A stretch of DNA of 46,454 nt from an uncultured Collinsella sp. (GTDB lineage: Bacteria; Actinomycetota; Coriobacteriia; Coriobacteriales; Coriobacteriaceae): assembly GCA_958352845.1 (NCBI GenBank), contig CATWQC010000016.1, positions 1-46,454 on the forward strand. Direction: 5' to 3'. Below, piece after piece: positions 1 to 7,767 of the stretch. Position numbers and translations under genes: made by a program. Each line of letters opens with the position of its first letter. Within the stretch, counting starts at the first letter, position 1. A model generated the notes under the pieces. The model saw only the letters and a program-made list of their open reading frames with translations. It had not been told where the DNA came from and did no database searches.

Positions 1-69
1 GTCAGCCCGTGGGAGGCCAGGGCGCCGCTGACCGGTGGACGGCACCGAGCCGTCAGCGAAACTGAAGAA

Positions 70-98
70 GGGGGAGGCCTCGCGGCCTCCCCCTTTTT
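70..98 (+). terminator. Rho-independent terminator of an upstream gene
   Basis: A perfect 10-bp stem (70-79 paired with 84-93) closes a TCGC loop and is followed by five T. It must end a transcript entering from the left edge. Bases 1-65 would then be the 3' end of that gene; possible stops are TGA at 29-31 or 63-65 in different frames. The few codons visible are too short to identify a product. Confidence 0.9.
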
Positions 99-225
99 GC
101 GTTTGATAGAGAGCTGTAATACAAGAACTCGCCTTCGTTTAGCTTGTCTTACTGTTTGGCTGTATTTTGAGTCCTTCTTTTGTATTTGCGCGATAATAAC
201 TCCCATTGGCGTTAGGGAGGACTTG

Positions 226-867
226 ATGTTTACCGTTTTTGTCTTGGGCAATATTGCTTCGGGTAAGTCGACCGCCTGTCGCTATCTTGAGTCTCGCGGC
301 GCCATGCTCATTGATTTGGATGATCTCGCAAAATCGTTATATGTTCCGGGTTCTGATCTCGTTGGCGCACTCGCTGAGGAATTTGGCTGGGATATTCTTG
401 ACGAGGAGGGCGGCGTTCGTCGCAGTGTTTTAGCCTCTCGAGCTTTTGTTTCTCTTGATTCCGTCGCTCGACTCAACGGTATTGTCCATCCGGTCCTTAT
501 CGATCAGTTGTCGCTGAGGATTCTTGATCCGGTTTGTTGTACGGTTTCATCTCCCCGTTATCCCTTTGCGGTGGTCGAGGTTTCTGCTCCGACTGGTTTT
601 GAGGATGCATTTGGCTTGGCTGATGAAATTCTAGTCATCAGCGCCCCTTTGTCAGTTCGTCGCGAGCGCGCTATTCAACGTGGCATGGAGCCATCTGATT
701 TCGATGCCCGTTCTGCTTGTCAGCCCGATGAGTCTGCGCTGTGCAATCTCGCTACAACGGTGATTGATAATGCGGCAGGCGATAATTCGCTCTTTGAACA
801 ACTGGACGCATGGCTTGCGCGCCATGGCTTCGGGGATGTAGCGGATAAGGAGGAGGCCGATGCCTAA
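226..867 (+). CDS. coaE: Dephospho-CoA kinase
   Basis: This enzyme catalyses the last step of coenzyme A synthesis, ATP-dependent 3'-phosphorylation of dephospho-CoA, in the cytoplasm. The 213-aa product has the usual CoaE length. It carries a P-loop (GNIASGKST, residues 8-16), the following LIDLDDLAK stretch where the family has a conserved aspartate, and the IVHP motif in mid-protein. The frame stays open further upstream, through the terminator, but ATG 226 has a strong Shine-Dalgarno (AGGGAGG, 214-220) at 5-nt spacing, so the longer start is rejected. A weak promoter candidate, TTGAGT (167-172) and GATAAT (192-197), has a long 19-bp spacer. The gene overlaps the downstream transglycosylase by 8 nt, suggesting translational coupling. 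CoaE is the confident call; other P-loop kinases lack the HP motif. Confidence 0.9.
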   Translation: MFTVFVLGNIASGKSTACRYLESRGAMLIDLDDLAKSLYVPGSDLVGALAEEFGWDILDEEGGVRRSVLASRAFVSLDSVARLNGIVHPVLIDQLSLRILDPVCCTVSSPRYPFAVVEVSAPTGFEDAFGLADEILVISAPLSVRRERAIQRGMEPSDFDARSACQPDESALCNLATTVIDNAAGDNSLFEQLDAWLARHGFGDVADKEEADA

Positions 868-1441
868 GACACGTTTCTTTACGTGGTATCGCGTGGCGCC
901 AATTGCCGTTGTGTTCGTCTTCGGCCTTATTTCGCTCGTCTACTCGTATGCTCCTGCCGCCTTCTTTAAGCCTTTGTATCCGATTGACTACGAGGCGTAT
1001 GTAAAGCAATCGAGCATTTCGCACAATCTTGATCCGTATCTGGTGTGTGCTGTCATAAAGTCTGAATCGAATTGGGATCCCGAGGCTGAGTCGAATCAAG
1101 GCGCTCGGGGATTGATGCAGCTGATGCCTGAGACTGCCCAGGATATGATTGCCTTGGGTCTTGTCGATGGTTGTGAGTATTCAGCCGACAACCTTAACGA
1201 TCCCGCTACGAACATCGAGTTTGGCTGTGCGTATCTTTCGTATCTTCTAACGTATTTTAACGGGTCGACGGACAGCGCCATTGCCGCTTATAACGCCGGC
1301 ATGGGCAATGTCGACGGATGGGCGCAGCAGAGCACGTCGCTTCATAATGCAATCACCTTTCCCGAGACGCAGGCGTATCTGATTCGTGTCAATAATGCCT
1401 GGGTTCGCTACAAGACCCTCTATCCCGATCGGTTCGTATAG
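860..1441 (+). CDS. Membrane-anchored lytic transglycosylase (SLT domain)
   Basis: This probable murein lytic transglycosylase would cleave the MurNAc-GlcNAc bond of peptidoglycan outside the membrane. The 193-aa product begins with a short basic stretch and one hydrophobic segment (about residues 9-33), a signal anchor. An SLT-type lysozyme fold follows. The catalytic Glu lies in AVIKSESNWDPEA, followed by the family motifs GARGLMQLMPETA and AIAAYNAGMGNVDGW. The size matches small stand-alone Slt proteins rather than the large Slt70. The ATG lies inside the end of coaE (ATGCCTAA overlap), with GGAGG upstream as ribosome binding site, so the two are probably co-translated. The cellular role (cell-wall turnover or insertion of envelope machinery) cannot be read from the sequence. 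Confidence 0.85.
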   Translation: MPKTRFFTWYRVAPIAVVFVFGLISLVYSYAPAAFFKPLYPIDYEAYVKQSSISHNLDPYLVCAVIKSESNWDPEAESNQGARGLMQLMPETAQDMIALGLVDGCEYSADNLNDPATNIEFGCAYLSYLLTYFNGSTDSAIAAYNAGMGNVDGWAQQSTSLHNAITFPETQAYLIRVNNAWVRYKTLYPDRFV

Positions 1442-1492
1442 GACTATGCCTGCCGCCTGCGTATACTGCAGATATATGAGTTAGGAGTATCC

Positions 1493-3733
1493 ATGGCGGA
1501 ATTTGAAGTTGAGCGTGTTGGAGGAGAGCTCAAACGTTTTGGCGTTGAGGGCTCTGAGGTGCCGTTTAAGCTCGTGTCTCCATACGAGCCCGCTGGTTCC
1601 CAGCCTAAGGCCATTGAGTCGCTTGTGCAGGGCGTGAGGGACGGAGATCGCTATCAAGTTTTGCTGGGCGTGACTGGTTCGGGCAAGACCTTCACGATGG
1701 CAAAGACTATTGAGGCCCTGGGAAAGCCGACGCTGGTCATGGCTCCGAATAAAACGCTCGCCGCTCAGCTCGCGAGCGAGCTCAAGGAATTCTTCCCTGA
1801 CAACGCCGTGGTCTATTTTGTGTCGTACTACGATTACTATCAACCCGAAGCGTATGTGCCGCAAAGCGATACATATATCGAGAAAGACTCCTCGATTAAC
1901 GAAGAGGTCGAGATGCTGCGCCATCAGGCGACCGCGTCACTGCTCTCTCGACGCGATGTGATCGTTGTCGCATCGGTCTCGTGTATCTATGGCATTGGCT
2001 CTCCTGAGGACTATGCGGGTCTGGCTCCAAACGTCGACAAGAAGGTGCCGCTCGAGCGCGATGACTTTATCCATGCACTTATCGACATTCAATATGACCG
2101 CAATGACTATGACCTGGCACGCGGCACGTTCCGCGTGCGCGGCGATGTTGTCGACGTGTATCCGCCTTATGCCGAGCATCCGTTGCGGTTTGAGTTCTTT
2201 GGCGACGAGGTCGAGCTGATTGCCGAGATCGATGAGGTCACCGGTGAGATGCTTCGTGAGTACGAGGCCATCCCCGTATGGCCGGCATCGCACTACGTGA
2301 CCGAGAAGCCGAAGGTCAAGGCGGCTCTGAAATCGATCAGCGAAGAGTGCGAGAAGCGTGTGGCCGAGCTCAAGGCGACCGACAAGTTGCTCGAGGCGCA
2401 GCGTTTGCAGCAGCGCACCGATTATGATCTTGAGATGCTCGAGACGATGGGCTTTTGCAACGGCATCGAGAACTACTCGCGTCATCTGGACGGTCGCAAG
2501 CCGGGTGAGCCGCCGTTTACCCTAATCGATTACTTTCCCAAGGATATGCTCTGCATTATCGACGAGAGCCATGTAACGGTGCCGCAGATCCGCGGCATGC
2601 ACGAAGGCGACCGCTCGCGTAAGGTGACGCTGGTGGAGCATGGTTTTCGTCTGCCTTCGGCACTCGATAACCGCCCGCTTCGTTTTGATGAGTTTGAGGC
2701 GAGGATACCCCAGTTTATCTATGTTTCGGCCACGCCGGGCGACTATGAGCTGCGGGTTAGCCAGAACGACGTTGAGCAGATTATTCGTCCGACCGGTCTG
2801 CTCGACCCCAAGATCGATGTGCGTCCGGTTCGTGGGCAGATTGACGATCTTGAGGACGAGATTCGCGAGCGCGTGGCCCGCAAGGAACGCGTGTTGGTGA
2901 CCACGCTGACCAAACGCATGGCAGAGGACCTTACCGATCACCTGCTCGACGCTGGCATTAAGGTCAACTATATGCACTCCGATACGGCGACGATGGACCG
3001 TGTCGAGATCCTGCGAACGCTGCGCGAGGGAAAGATCGATGTTCTCGTTGGCATCAATCTTCTGCGCGAGGGCCTGGACCTCCCCGAGGTCTCGCTGGTG
3101 GCGATTCTCGATGCTGACAAGGAAGGTTTTTTGCGCAACCGCCGTTCGCTGATTCAGACGATTGGTCGTGCGGCCCGTAATGCCGACGGCGAAGTCATCA
3201 TGTATGCAGACGTCGTGACCGATTCGATGAGAGAGGCCATCGACGAGACGCAGCGCCGACGCGAGATTCAGATGGCCTATAACGAAGAGCACGGCATTGT
3301 GCCCAAGACGGTGCGCAAGGCCATCAACGACATTTCGAGCTTTATTGCCGAGGCCGAAAAGACTGTGGGCTCGAAGGGACGCTCGAGAGGCGATTCGCTG
3401 GGTCACGGTGCGTTCTATACGCCTGACGAAAACGGCGAGGGCGCCGCGCCGGAGACGGTGGCGCCCGAGCAGACGCTTGCCGAGCAGCTGGAAGGGCTGC
3501 CGCATGACGAGCTCGTGCGGATCGTCGAGACCATGGAGGAAGACATGCGCAACGCTTCCGCCGCCATGGACTTTGAGGAGGCGGCGCGTCTGCGCGATGC
3601 CGTCGTTCAGATTCGGGCGATGCTCGAGGGTGCGTCTGAGGACGAGACGATCGAGCGCTTGCGTTCGCAGGCCCGCAAGGGTTCCACGTTCGCATCGGGC
3701 AGAAAACGCCAGAGCGCACGGTTTAAGAAATAG
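1493..3733 (+). CDS. uvrB: Excinuclease ABC subunit B
   Basis: UvrB is the damage-verifying helicase of nucleotide excision repair. It is loaded by UvrA and recruits UvrC. The product has 746 aa. It shows a Walker A (GVTGSGKT, residues 59-66), the beta-hairpin region rich in tyrosines (YYDYYQPEAYVP), a DESH Walker B, the helicase motifs ending in QTIGRAARN, and a C-terminal UVR helix pair (ELVRIVETMEEDMRNASAAM onward) that contacts UvrC. It is longer than the usual 660-700 aa because of about 25 extra N-terminal residues before the conserved FKLVSPYEPAG stretch, a linker before UVR and a basic C-terminal tail. ATG 1493 is preceded by TTAGGAG. A TATACT hexamer (1462-1467) may be a -10, but no convincing -35 is seen. 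No LexA-like site was found here, unlike at uvrA. Confidence 0.97.
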   Translation: MAEFEVERVGGELKRFGVEGSEVPFKLVSPYEPAGSQPKAIESLVQGVRDGDRYQVLLGVTGSGKTFTMAKTIEALGKPTLVMAPNKTLAAQLASELKEFFPDNAVVYFVSYYDYYQPEAYVPQSDTYIEKDSSINEEVEMLRHQATASLLSRRDVIVVASVSCIYGIGSPEDYAGLAPNVDKKVPLERDDFIHALIDIQYDRNDYDLARGTFRVRGDVVDVYPPYAEHPLRFEFFGDEVELIAEIDEVTGEMLREYEAIPVWPASHYVTEKPKVKAALKSISEECEKRVAELKATDKLLEAQRLQQRTDYDLEMLETMGFCNGIENYSRHLDGRKPGEPPFTLIDYFPKDMLCIIDESHVTVPQIRGMHEGDRSRKVTLVEHGFRLPSALDNRPLRFDEFEARIPQFIYVSATPGDYELRVSQNDVEQIIRPTGLLDPKIDVRPVRGQIDDLEDEIRERVARKERVLVTTLTKRMAEDLTDHLLDAGIKVNYMHSDTATMDRVEILRTLREGKIDVLVGINLLREGLDLPEVSLVAILDADKEGFLRNRRSLIQTIGRAARNADGEVIMYADVVTDSMREAIDETQRRREIQMAYNEEHGIVPKTVRKAINDISSFIAEAEKTVGSKGRSRGDSLGHGAFYTPDENGEGAAPETVAPEQTLAEQLEGLPHDELVRIVETMEEDMRNASAAMDFEEAARLRDAVVQIRAMLEGASEDETIERLRSQARKGSTFASGRKRQSARFKK

Positions 3734-3736
3734 CGA

Positions 3737-3778
3737 ACAGGCCCCGAGTTCCCTGTGGAGCTCGGGGCCTGTGTCTTT
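3737..3778. terminator. Terminator between convergent uvrB and the COG2509 gene
   Basis: A 12-bp perfect stem (3737-3748 with 3761-3772) and a 12-nt loop are followed on the plus strand by GTCTTTT. It sits between convergent genes, so it probably ends uvrB and may also serve the minus-strand gene ending at 3799. Confidence 0.75.
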
Positions 3779-3798
3779 TGCGTGCTGGAATTCGTGCG

Positions 3799-5439
3799 CT
3801 AGAGGTCTGCGATCAGGGCTTCGGCGCAACGGATGCCATCGGTAGCGGCGCTCATGATTCCTCCGGCATATCCGGCTCCCTCGCCGCAAGGGTAGAGCCC
3901 CGGGGTCGATACAGCGTGGCATTGCCGGTCTCGAGTAACGGTGACCGGAGAGCTCGAGCGTGTCTCAACACCGGTGAGGACGGCATCGGGATGGTCGTAG
4001 CCACGCAGTTTTTTGCCGAGCAAGGGAATTCCCAGACGAAGCGACTCGATGATATGTTGCGGCAATGACTCATCGATTGCTGTCCAAGTCACGCCGAGCG
4101 GATAGGTGGGCTTTACCTTGCCGCATGTCGTGCTGGCGCGTTCTGCAAGGAAGTCGCCGACGAGCTGTGCCGGTGCGTTCCAGTTGGAGCCGCCAAGGCG
4201 ATAGGCAGCCCGCTCGCAAATGCGCTGGAGTTCTACGCCTGCAAGAGGATCGTCGCTGGGGAGATCATCGGGCGTGACGTTAACGAGGAGAGCGGCGTTT
4301 GCGTTGCGGCCGGCGCGGGCGTTGAGACTGGCGCCGTTGACGCACAGATGGCCGGGCTCTGAAGAGGCGGCGACAACCTGTCCGCCGGGACACATGCAGA
4401 ATGAGAACACGCTGCGGCCGTTGGGAAGATGGGCAACGAGCTTATAGGGGGCTGCTCCGAGCGCGGGATGACCCGCTGCGGGGCCATATTGCGCCCGATC
4501 GATATCACGCTGCGGGTGTTCGATGCGAACGCCCATGGCAAACGTCTTTTGAGCGAGGGCGACATCATGGGTTTTGAGAACCTCGAATACGTCGCGGGCA
4601 GAATGACCGCAAGCAAGGATGAGATGCTTTGTGTTGATTGACTCGCTTGTCGCGTCGTGGGACGACTGGATGTCGATACCGACAATGGTGCCAGATGTGT
4701 CAGTGTGAATGTCAACGAGTTTCGTTCGATAGCGAACGGTTCCTCCGAGCTGTTCAATGCGCTGGGAGATGCTGGTAACGACGGCGGGGAGGATGTCGGA
4801 GCCAATATGCGGTTTTGCATCCCATAGAATATCGCGGGGAGCGCCCGCTTCGACGAAGGTCTCGAGGATAAGGCGATGGGCGGGATTTTTTGTTCCCGTA
4901 TTGAGCTTGCCGTCCGAGAAGGTCCCCGCGCCGCCCAGACCAAACTGGATATTACTCTCGGGGTCGAGGATGCGCTCCTTTAGAAAGAGGTCGATCGCAT
5001 GCGAGCGGCGAAATGCCGGGTCGCCGCGCTCGATGAGCAAGGGCTTAAGACCTGCTTCGGCGAGCGTAAGCGCAGCGAAAAGGCCGGCGCATCCGGCGCC
5101 GACAACGACAGGGCGTTCTTGAGGTGCGTCGGAGACGGGGGTGGGGAATGAAGACCCATCGTCTTCTATCGCGCGTACGCGCGAGCGGTCACGCTCGGCA
5201 ACGCTGTCGACCGCTTCTCGCTCGAGGTGGGGACTAGTCAGCTCAACACGAAAGCTTAGGATAAAATGGACGTCTCGTTTTTTGCGGGCGTCGATTGACT
5301 TGCGGTGGAGCTCGATGGACTTGATCTCGGAGTCCTTGCAACGTAGGACGCGCTTGGCGACTCGCTTGCCAACAATGAGGCAGGCATTTTCATCGCCGGC
5401 TTCATCGAGCGACGCGTTGACTTGGGTGATTTCGATCAT
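3799..5439 (-). CDS. FAD-dependent dehydrogenase, COG2509 family
   Basis: This is an uncharacterised flavoprotein of the COG2509 family. The 546-aa product has an N-terminal RNA-binding-like domain of about 100 residues containing the family motif KSIDARKK (48-54). It continues with a Rossmann FAD site (VVGAGCAGLFAAL, glycines at 114, 116 and 119), the conserved QFGLGGAGTFSDGKLNTG segment, and a C-terminal flavin motif (PCGEGAGYAGGIMSAATDG). The substrate is unknown in the family. ATG at 5439 is chosen because it follows AAGGAG; the frame is open about 120 nt further upstream without a site. Next upstream on the same strand is another flavoprotein, 80 bp away, separated by a hairpin. The role is probably cytoplasmic redox chemistry; no specific reaction is claimed. 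Confidence 0.85.
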   Translation of the reverse strand: MIEITQVNASLDEAGDENACLIVGKRVAKRVLRCKDSEIKSIELHRKSIDARKKRDVHFILSFRVELTSPHLEREAVDSVAERDRSRVRAIEDDGSSFPTPVSDAPQERPVVVGAGCAGLFAALTLAEAGLKPLLIERGDPAFRRSHAIDLFLKERILDPESNIQFGLGGAGTFSDGKLNTGTKNPAHRLILETFVEAGAPRDILWDAKPHIGSDILPAVVTSISQRIEQLGGTVRYRTKLVDIHTDTSGTIVGIDIQSSHDATSESINTKHLILACGHSARDVFEVLKTHDVALAQKTFAMGVRIEHPQRDIDRAQYGPAAGHPALGAAPYKLVAHLPNGRSVFSFCMCPGGQVVAASSEPGHLCVNGASLNARAGRNANAALLVNVTPDDLPSDDPLAGVELQRICERAAYRLGGSNWNAPAQLVGDFLAERASTTCGKVKPTYPLGVTWTAIDESLPQHIIESLRLGIPLLGKKLRGYDHPDAVLTGVETRSSSPVTVTRDRQCHAVSTPGLYPCGEGAGYAGGIMSAATDGIRCAEALIADL

Positions 5440-5465
5440 CGAGGTCTCCTTAGAGGCAAGAAAGA

Positions 5466-5489
5466 GGCCGTCCGGTATCCCAGACGGCC
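5466..5489 (-). terminator. Hairpin between the two flavoprotein genes
   Basis: A 7-bp stem GGCCGTC/GACGGCC (5466-5472 with 5483-5489) with a 10-nt loop. Read on the minus strand, it follows the 5520-6791 gene and is trailed by TCTTTCTTG, so it may be a weak terminator. A TATAAT hexamer on the minus strand (5504-5509) lies upstream of the hairpin with no good -35. If it is a real -10, the hairpin would sit in the leader of the COG2509 gene. Confidence 0.45.
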
Positions 5490-5519
5490 CGAATGCGTTT
5501 TTGATTATAGACTGCGCGG

Positions 5520-6791
5520 CTACAGGCTGCTTGCAGCGCGAATGCCCGAGAGCCAGGCCCACGCAAGGTTAAAGCCTCCGCAATCGGCGTCGATGTCGAG
5601 CGCTTCTCCGCAGACGTAAAGCGGGGCGCCTGTGGTGCTGTTCACGTAAAGATTGGGTGTCGAGACGCACTCGATAGATATGCCGCCACGCGTGACCTGT
5701 GCTGAGCGCTCCTCTGCCGTCCCTTCGACGGACAGTTTAAAGTGCTTGAGGATTGAGACCAGGTGGATGACATCGCGCGAGCCGGGATGGCACCGCTCGA
5801 ATGCCGTACAGACGACGTGTGAGAGCTGCGGGGCGAGCATGCCGTCAAGCCAGTGGGAGTTTCGGGGCGAAAAATCGCCGAGCACGTTGACACGCTGCTC
5901 GAGCGTATCGAGCAGCTCATCTTTGGAGAAATCTGGAAAGAAGTCGATCAGAACAGTGTCGCCCTGGTTGATACGGCGAGAGAGATTGAAGGCGGCGACG
6001 CCTGAGATGCCGAAGGCACGGAACAGCACTTCGCCATCTTCTCGCCAGAGCTCTTCGTGGCTGCGCGAGAGCGTTAAGCGGGCTCGGACGCGCAGACCAT
6101 CCAGAGTTCCGAGTGCCGTCCGGTCGCCGACGACTGATGCCGATACGGGGCACAGGACGGGGCGCAGGGGCGTCAAGGGAAGGCTAAACACCTCGGCGAT
6201 GCCGGTGGGGTTGCCGCCCGTAGCGATAACCACGGCCCTTGCCTGCAGGGCATCGCTCGTGCGAGGAGTATCGGCTAACGCCTTTCGAAGCGAACGGAGC
6301 TCCGTCTTTCGGTCGCCGTGCTTTTTGGGTTTGAGTACATGAGCGGGACGGTCGATCTGAAGCGTCCAGCCTTCGGAAGCCTTATGAGCCGCAATGACGT
6401 TAGTCCCGCAGCGTAGGGTGATGCCCAAACGCTCGCATGCATTGAGGAGTGCATCGCGAACCGACTCGGCGCGAAGGGAGCGCGGGTATAGGCGGCCTTC
6501 CTCACGGATCGTCATGATGCCCAGCGAGGAGAAAAAACTCTCGAGATCTTGCTCGGGTTGGGGGCCCATGATGGATTCGACAAAGGCGGGGTGGTTATAT
6601 CGCCGAATGTCGATGGATTCGTTTGAGAGGTTGCAGCGGCCGTTTCCGGTTGCAAGCAGCTTGAGACCGCAGGCGACGTCGCGCTCGACGACGCAGACGC
6701 TTTTGTCGACACGCGCCGCCGTAATGGCGGCGGCGAGGCCCGAGGCCCCGCCGCCGATCACCAAGACGTCATAGAAGGCGCTTGCGTTCAC
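5520..6791 (-). CDS. HI0933/BaiN-type NAD(P)/FAD-dependent oxidoreductase
   Basis: This flavoprotein belongs to the HI0933-like family, whose members are often labelled aminoacetone oxidase family. Clostridial BaiN, a reductase of bile-acid 7-dehydroxylation, is one member. The 423-aa length is typical. It has a Rossmann FAD motif (VIGGGASGLAAA, glycines 13-18), the family signature TGNGRCNLSN (48-57), and a C-terminal FAD-contact motif (VCGEALDIDADCGGFNLAWAW). The start is GTG at 6789-6791, directly after the TAA of mrp (6792-6794), with GAGG 5 nt upstream inside the mrp end, so it is translationally coupled to mrp. Family membership is firm. The reaction is not: no other bai-like gene is present, and most HI0933 proteins have no known substrate. 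Confidence 0.85.
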   Translation of the reverse strand: MNASAFYDVLVIGGGASGLAAAITAARVDKSVCVVERDVACGLKLLATGNGRCNLSNESIDIRRYNHPAFVESIMGPQPEQDLESFFSSLGIMTIREEGRLYPRSLRAESVRDALLNACERLGITLRCGTNVIAAHKASEGWTLQIDRPAHVLKPKKHGDRKTELRSLRKALADTPRTSDALQARAVVIATGGNPTGIAEVFSLPLTPLRPVLCPVSASVVGDRTALGTLDGLRVRARLTLSRSHEELWREDGEVLFRAFGISGVAAFNLSRRINQGDTVLIDFFPDFSKDELLDTLEQRVNVLGDFSPRNSHWLDGMLAPQLSHVVCTAFERCHPGSRDVIHLVSILKHFKLSVEGTAEERSAQVTRGGISIECVSTPNLYVNSTTGAPLYVCGEALDIDADCGGFNLAWAWLSGIRAASSL

Positions 6792-7622
6792 TTAGGCCTC
6801 GTCTGTCTTGTGCGGGGCGATGGCCTCAACGGCGGAGACGGCTTGGGGCAGCATGCCGGCGGGCAGCGCGGTTTCGACTTCTCCCTTGTCGCAGGCTTCG
6901 GCGAGCGCGGGATCGATGGGCAGCTGACCAAGGATGTCGAGATGATAGGTCTCGGCGACCTCGGGAAGATTGCTCTTGCCGAAGACCTCGATCTTCTTAC
7001 CGCAGTCGGGGCATTCGATATAGCTCATGTTCTCGACAATGCCCAGAATCGGAACGTTCATCTTCTCGGCCATGTTGACCGCCTTGGCGACAATCATCGA
7101 GACTAAGTCTTGCGGGCTCGTGACGATGACGATGCCATCGACGGGCAGTGACTGGAAGACGGTGAGTGCGACATCCCCCGTTCCCGGAGGCATATCGACC
7201 AGCAGATAGTCGATGGGGCCCCAAGAGGTTTCGCTCCAGAATTGCCTGATGGCGCCGGCGATGACCGGACCACGCCAGAGGACGGGATCGGTCTCGTTTT
7301 GAAGCAGCAGGTTGGAGCTCATGACCTTGACGCCGTGCTCGGAGATCTCGGGCAGCATGAGGTTGCCGAGGGCATGGACATGGCGTCCGCTCATGCCGAA
7401 CATTTTGGGGATGGAGGGGCCGGTGATGTCGGCGTCGAGAATGCCAACCTTGTTGCCACGGCGGGCGAGCTCGGTTGCGATGGCGCCCGTCACAAACGAC
7501 TTGCCGACGCCTCCCTTGCCGGAAAGCACAGCGATAACGCGCTTGACCTCCGACAGCGTATTCTCTTCAAATTGCGACGGCGTTGATTGTCCGCCGGCTG
7601 CTTGTGCGTGCTCGCAACCCAT
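6792..7622 (-). CDS. mrp: Mrp/NBP35 (ApbC) P-loop ATPase, iron-sulfur carrier
   Basis: This is a predicted scaffold/carrier ATPase that transfers [4Fe-4S] clusters to apo-enzymes in the cytoplasm. The 276-aa product has a deviant Walker A (SGKGGVGKS) near residue 35, the family motif DADITGPSIPKMFG, the DMPPGTGD Walker B region, and a CPDC motif close to the C-terminus expected to hold the bridging cluster. The N-terminal MIP18-like domain of some Mrp proteins is absent. ATG 7622 is chosen for its AAGGAGT site; the frame extends 19 codons further without one. A minus-strand promoter candidate is ATGACT (7702-7707) and TACAAT (7678-7683) with an 18-bp spacer. It forms an operon with the downstream flavoprotein, with a zero-base junction. 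Confidence 0.92.
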   Translation of the reverse strand: MGCEHAQAAGGQSTPSQFEENTLSEVKRVIAVLSGKGGVGKSFVTGAIATELARRGNKVGILDADITGPSIPKMFGMSGRHVHALGNLMLPEISEHGVKVMSSNLLLQNETDPVLWRGPVIAGAIRQFWSETSWGPIDYLLVDMPPGTGDVALTVFQSLPVDGIVIVTSPQDLVSMIVAKAVNMAEKMNVPILGIVENMSYIECPDCGKKIEVFGKSNLPEVAETYHLDILGQLPIDPALAEACDKGEVETALPAGMLPQAVSAVEAIAPHKTDEA

Positions 7623-7677
7623 GTATGACTCCTTTGTATATGTTGGGGCCGGGGCCCCGCGATGTGACACGAGCGTC

Positions 7678-7707
7678 ATTGTACCCTCGTTTGCGAGCGG
7701 GAGTCAT
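7678..7707 (-). promoter_or_regulatory. Candidate promoter of mrp
   Basis: Read on the minus strand, ATGACT (7702-7707) and TACAAT (7678-7683) are separated by 18 bp and lie 56 bp upstream of the mrp start. The -35 matches TTGACA at four of six bases, the -10 matches TATAAT at five. The leader contains a GC-rich self-complementary run (about 7644-7660). Confidence 0.4.
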
Positions 7708-7767
7708 TTGCGATGCATTTGGGCCGAGCGTGCTTGCAATACGATGGGTCCAAGCGAATGGGCGGGC

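Noticed and set aside
97..225. Upstream TTG start for CoaE giving a 256-aa protein
   Set aside because: It lies in the T run of the preceding terminator, lacks a ribosome site, and the added residues do not resemble CoaE.
3852..5562. Multiple open frames opposite and within the COG2509 gene
   Set aside because: None has a ribosome site or a domain. The minus-strand flavoprotein explains the whole stretch.
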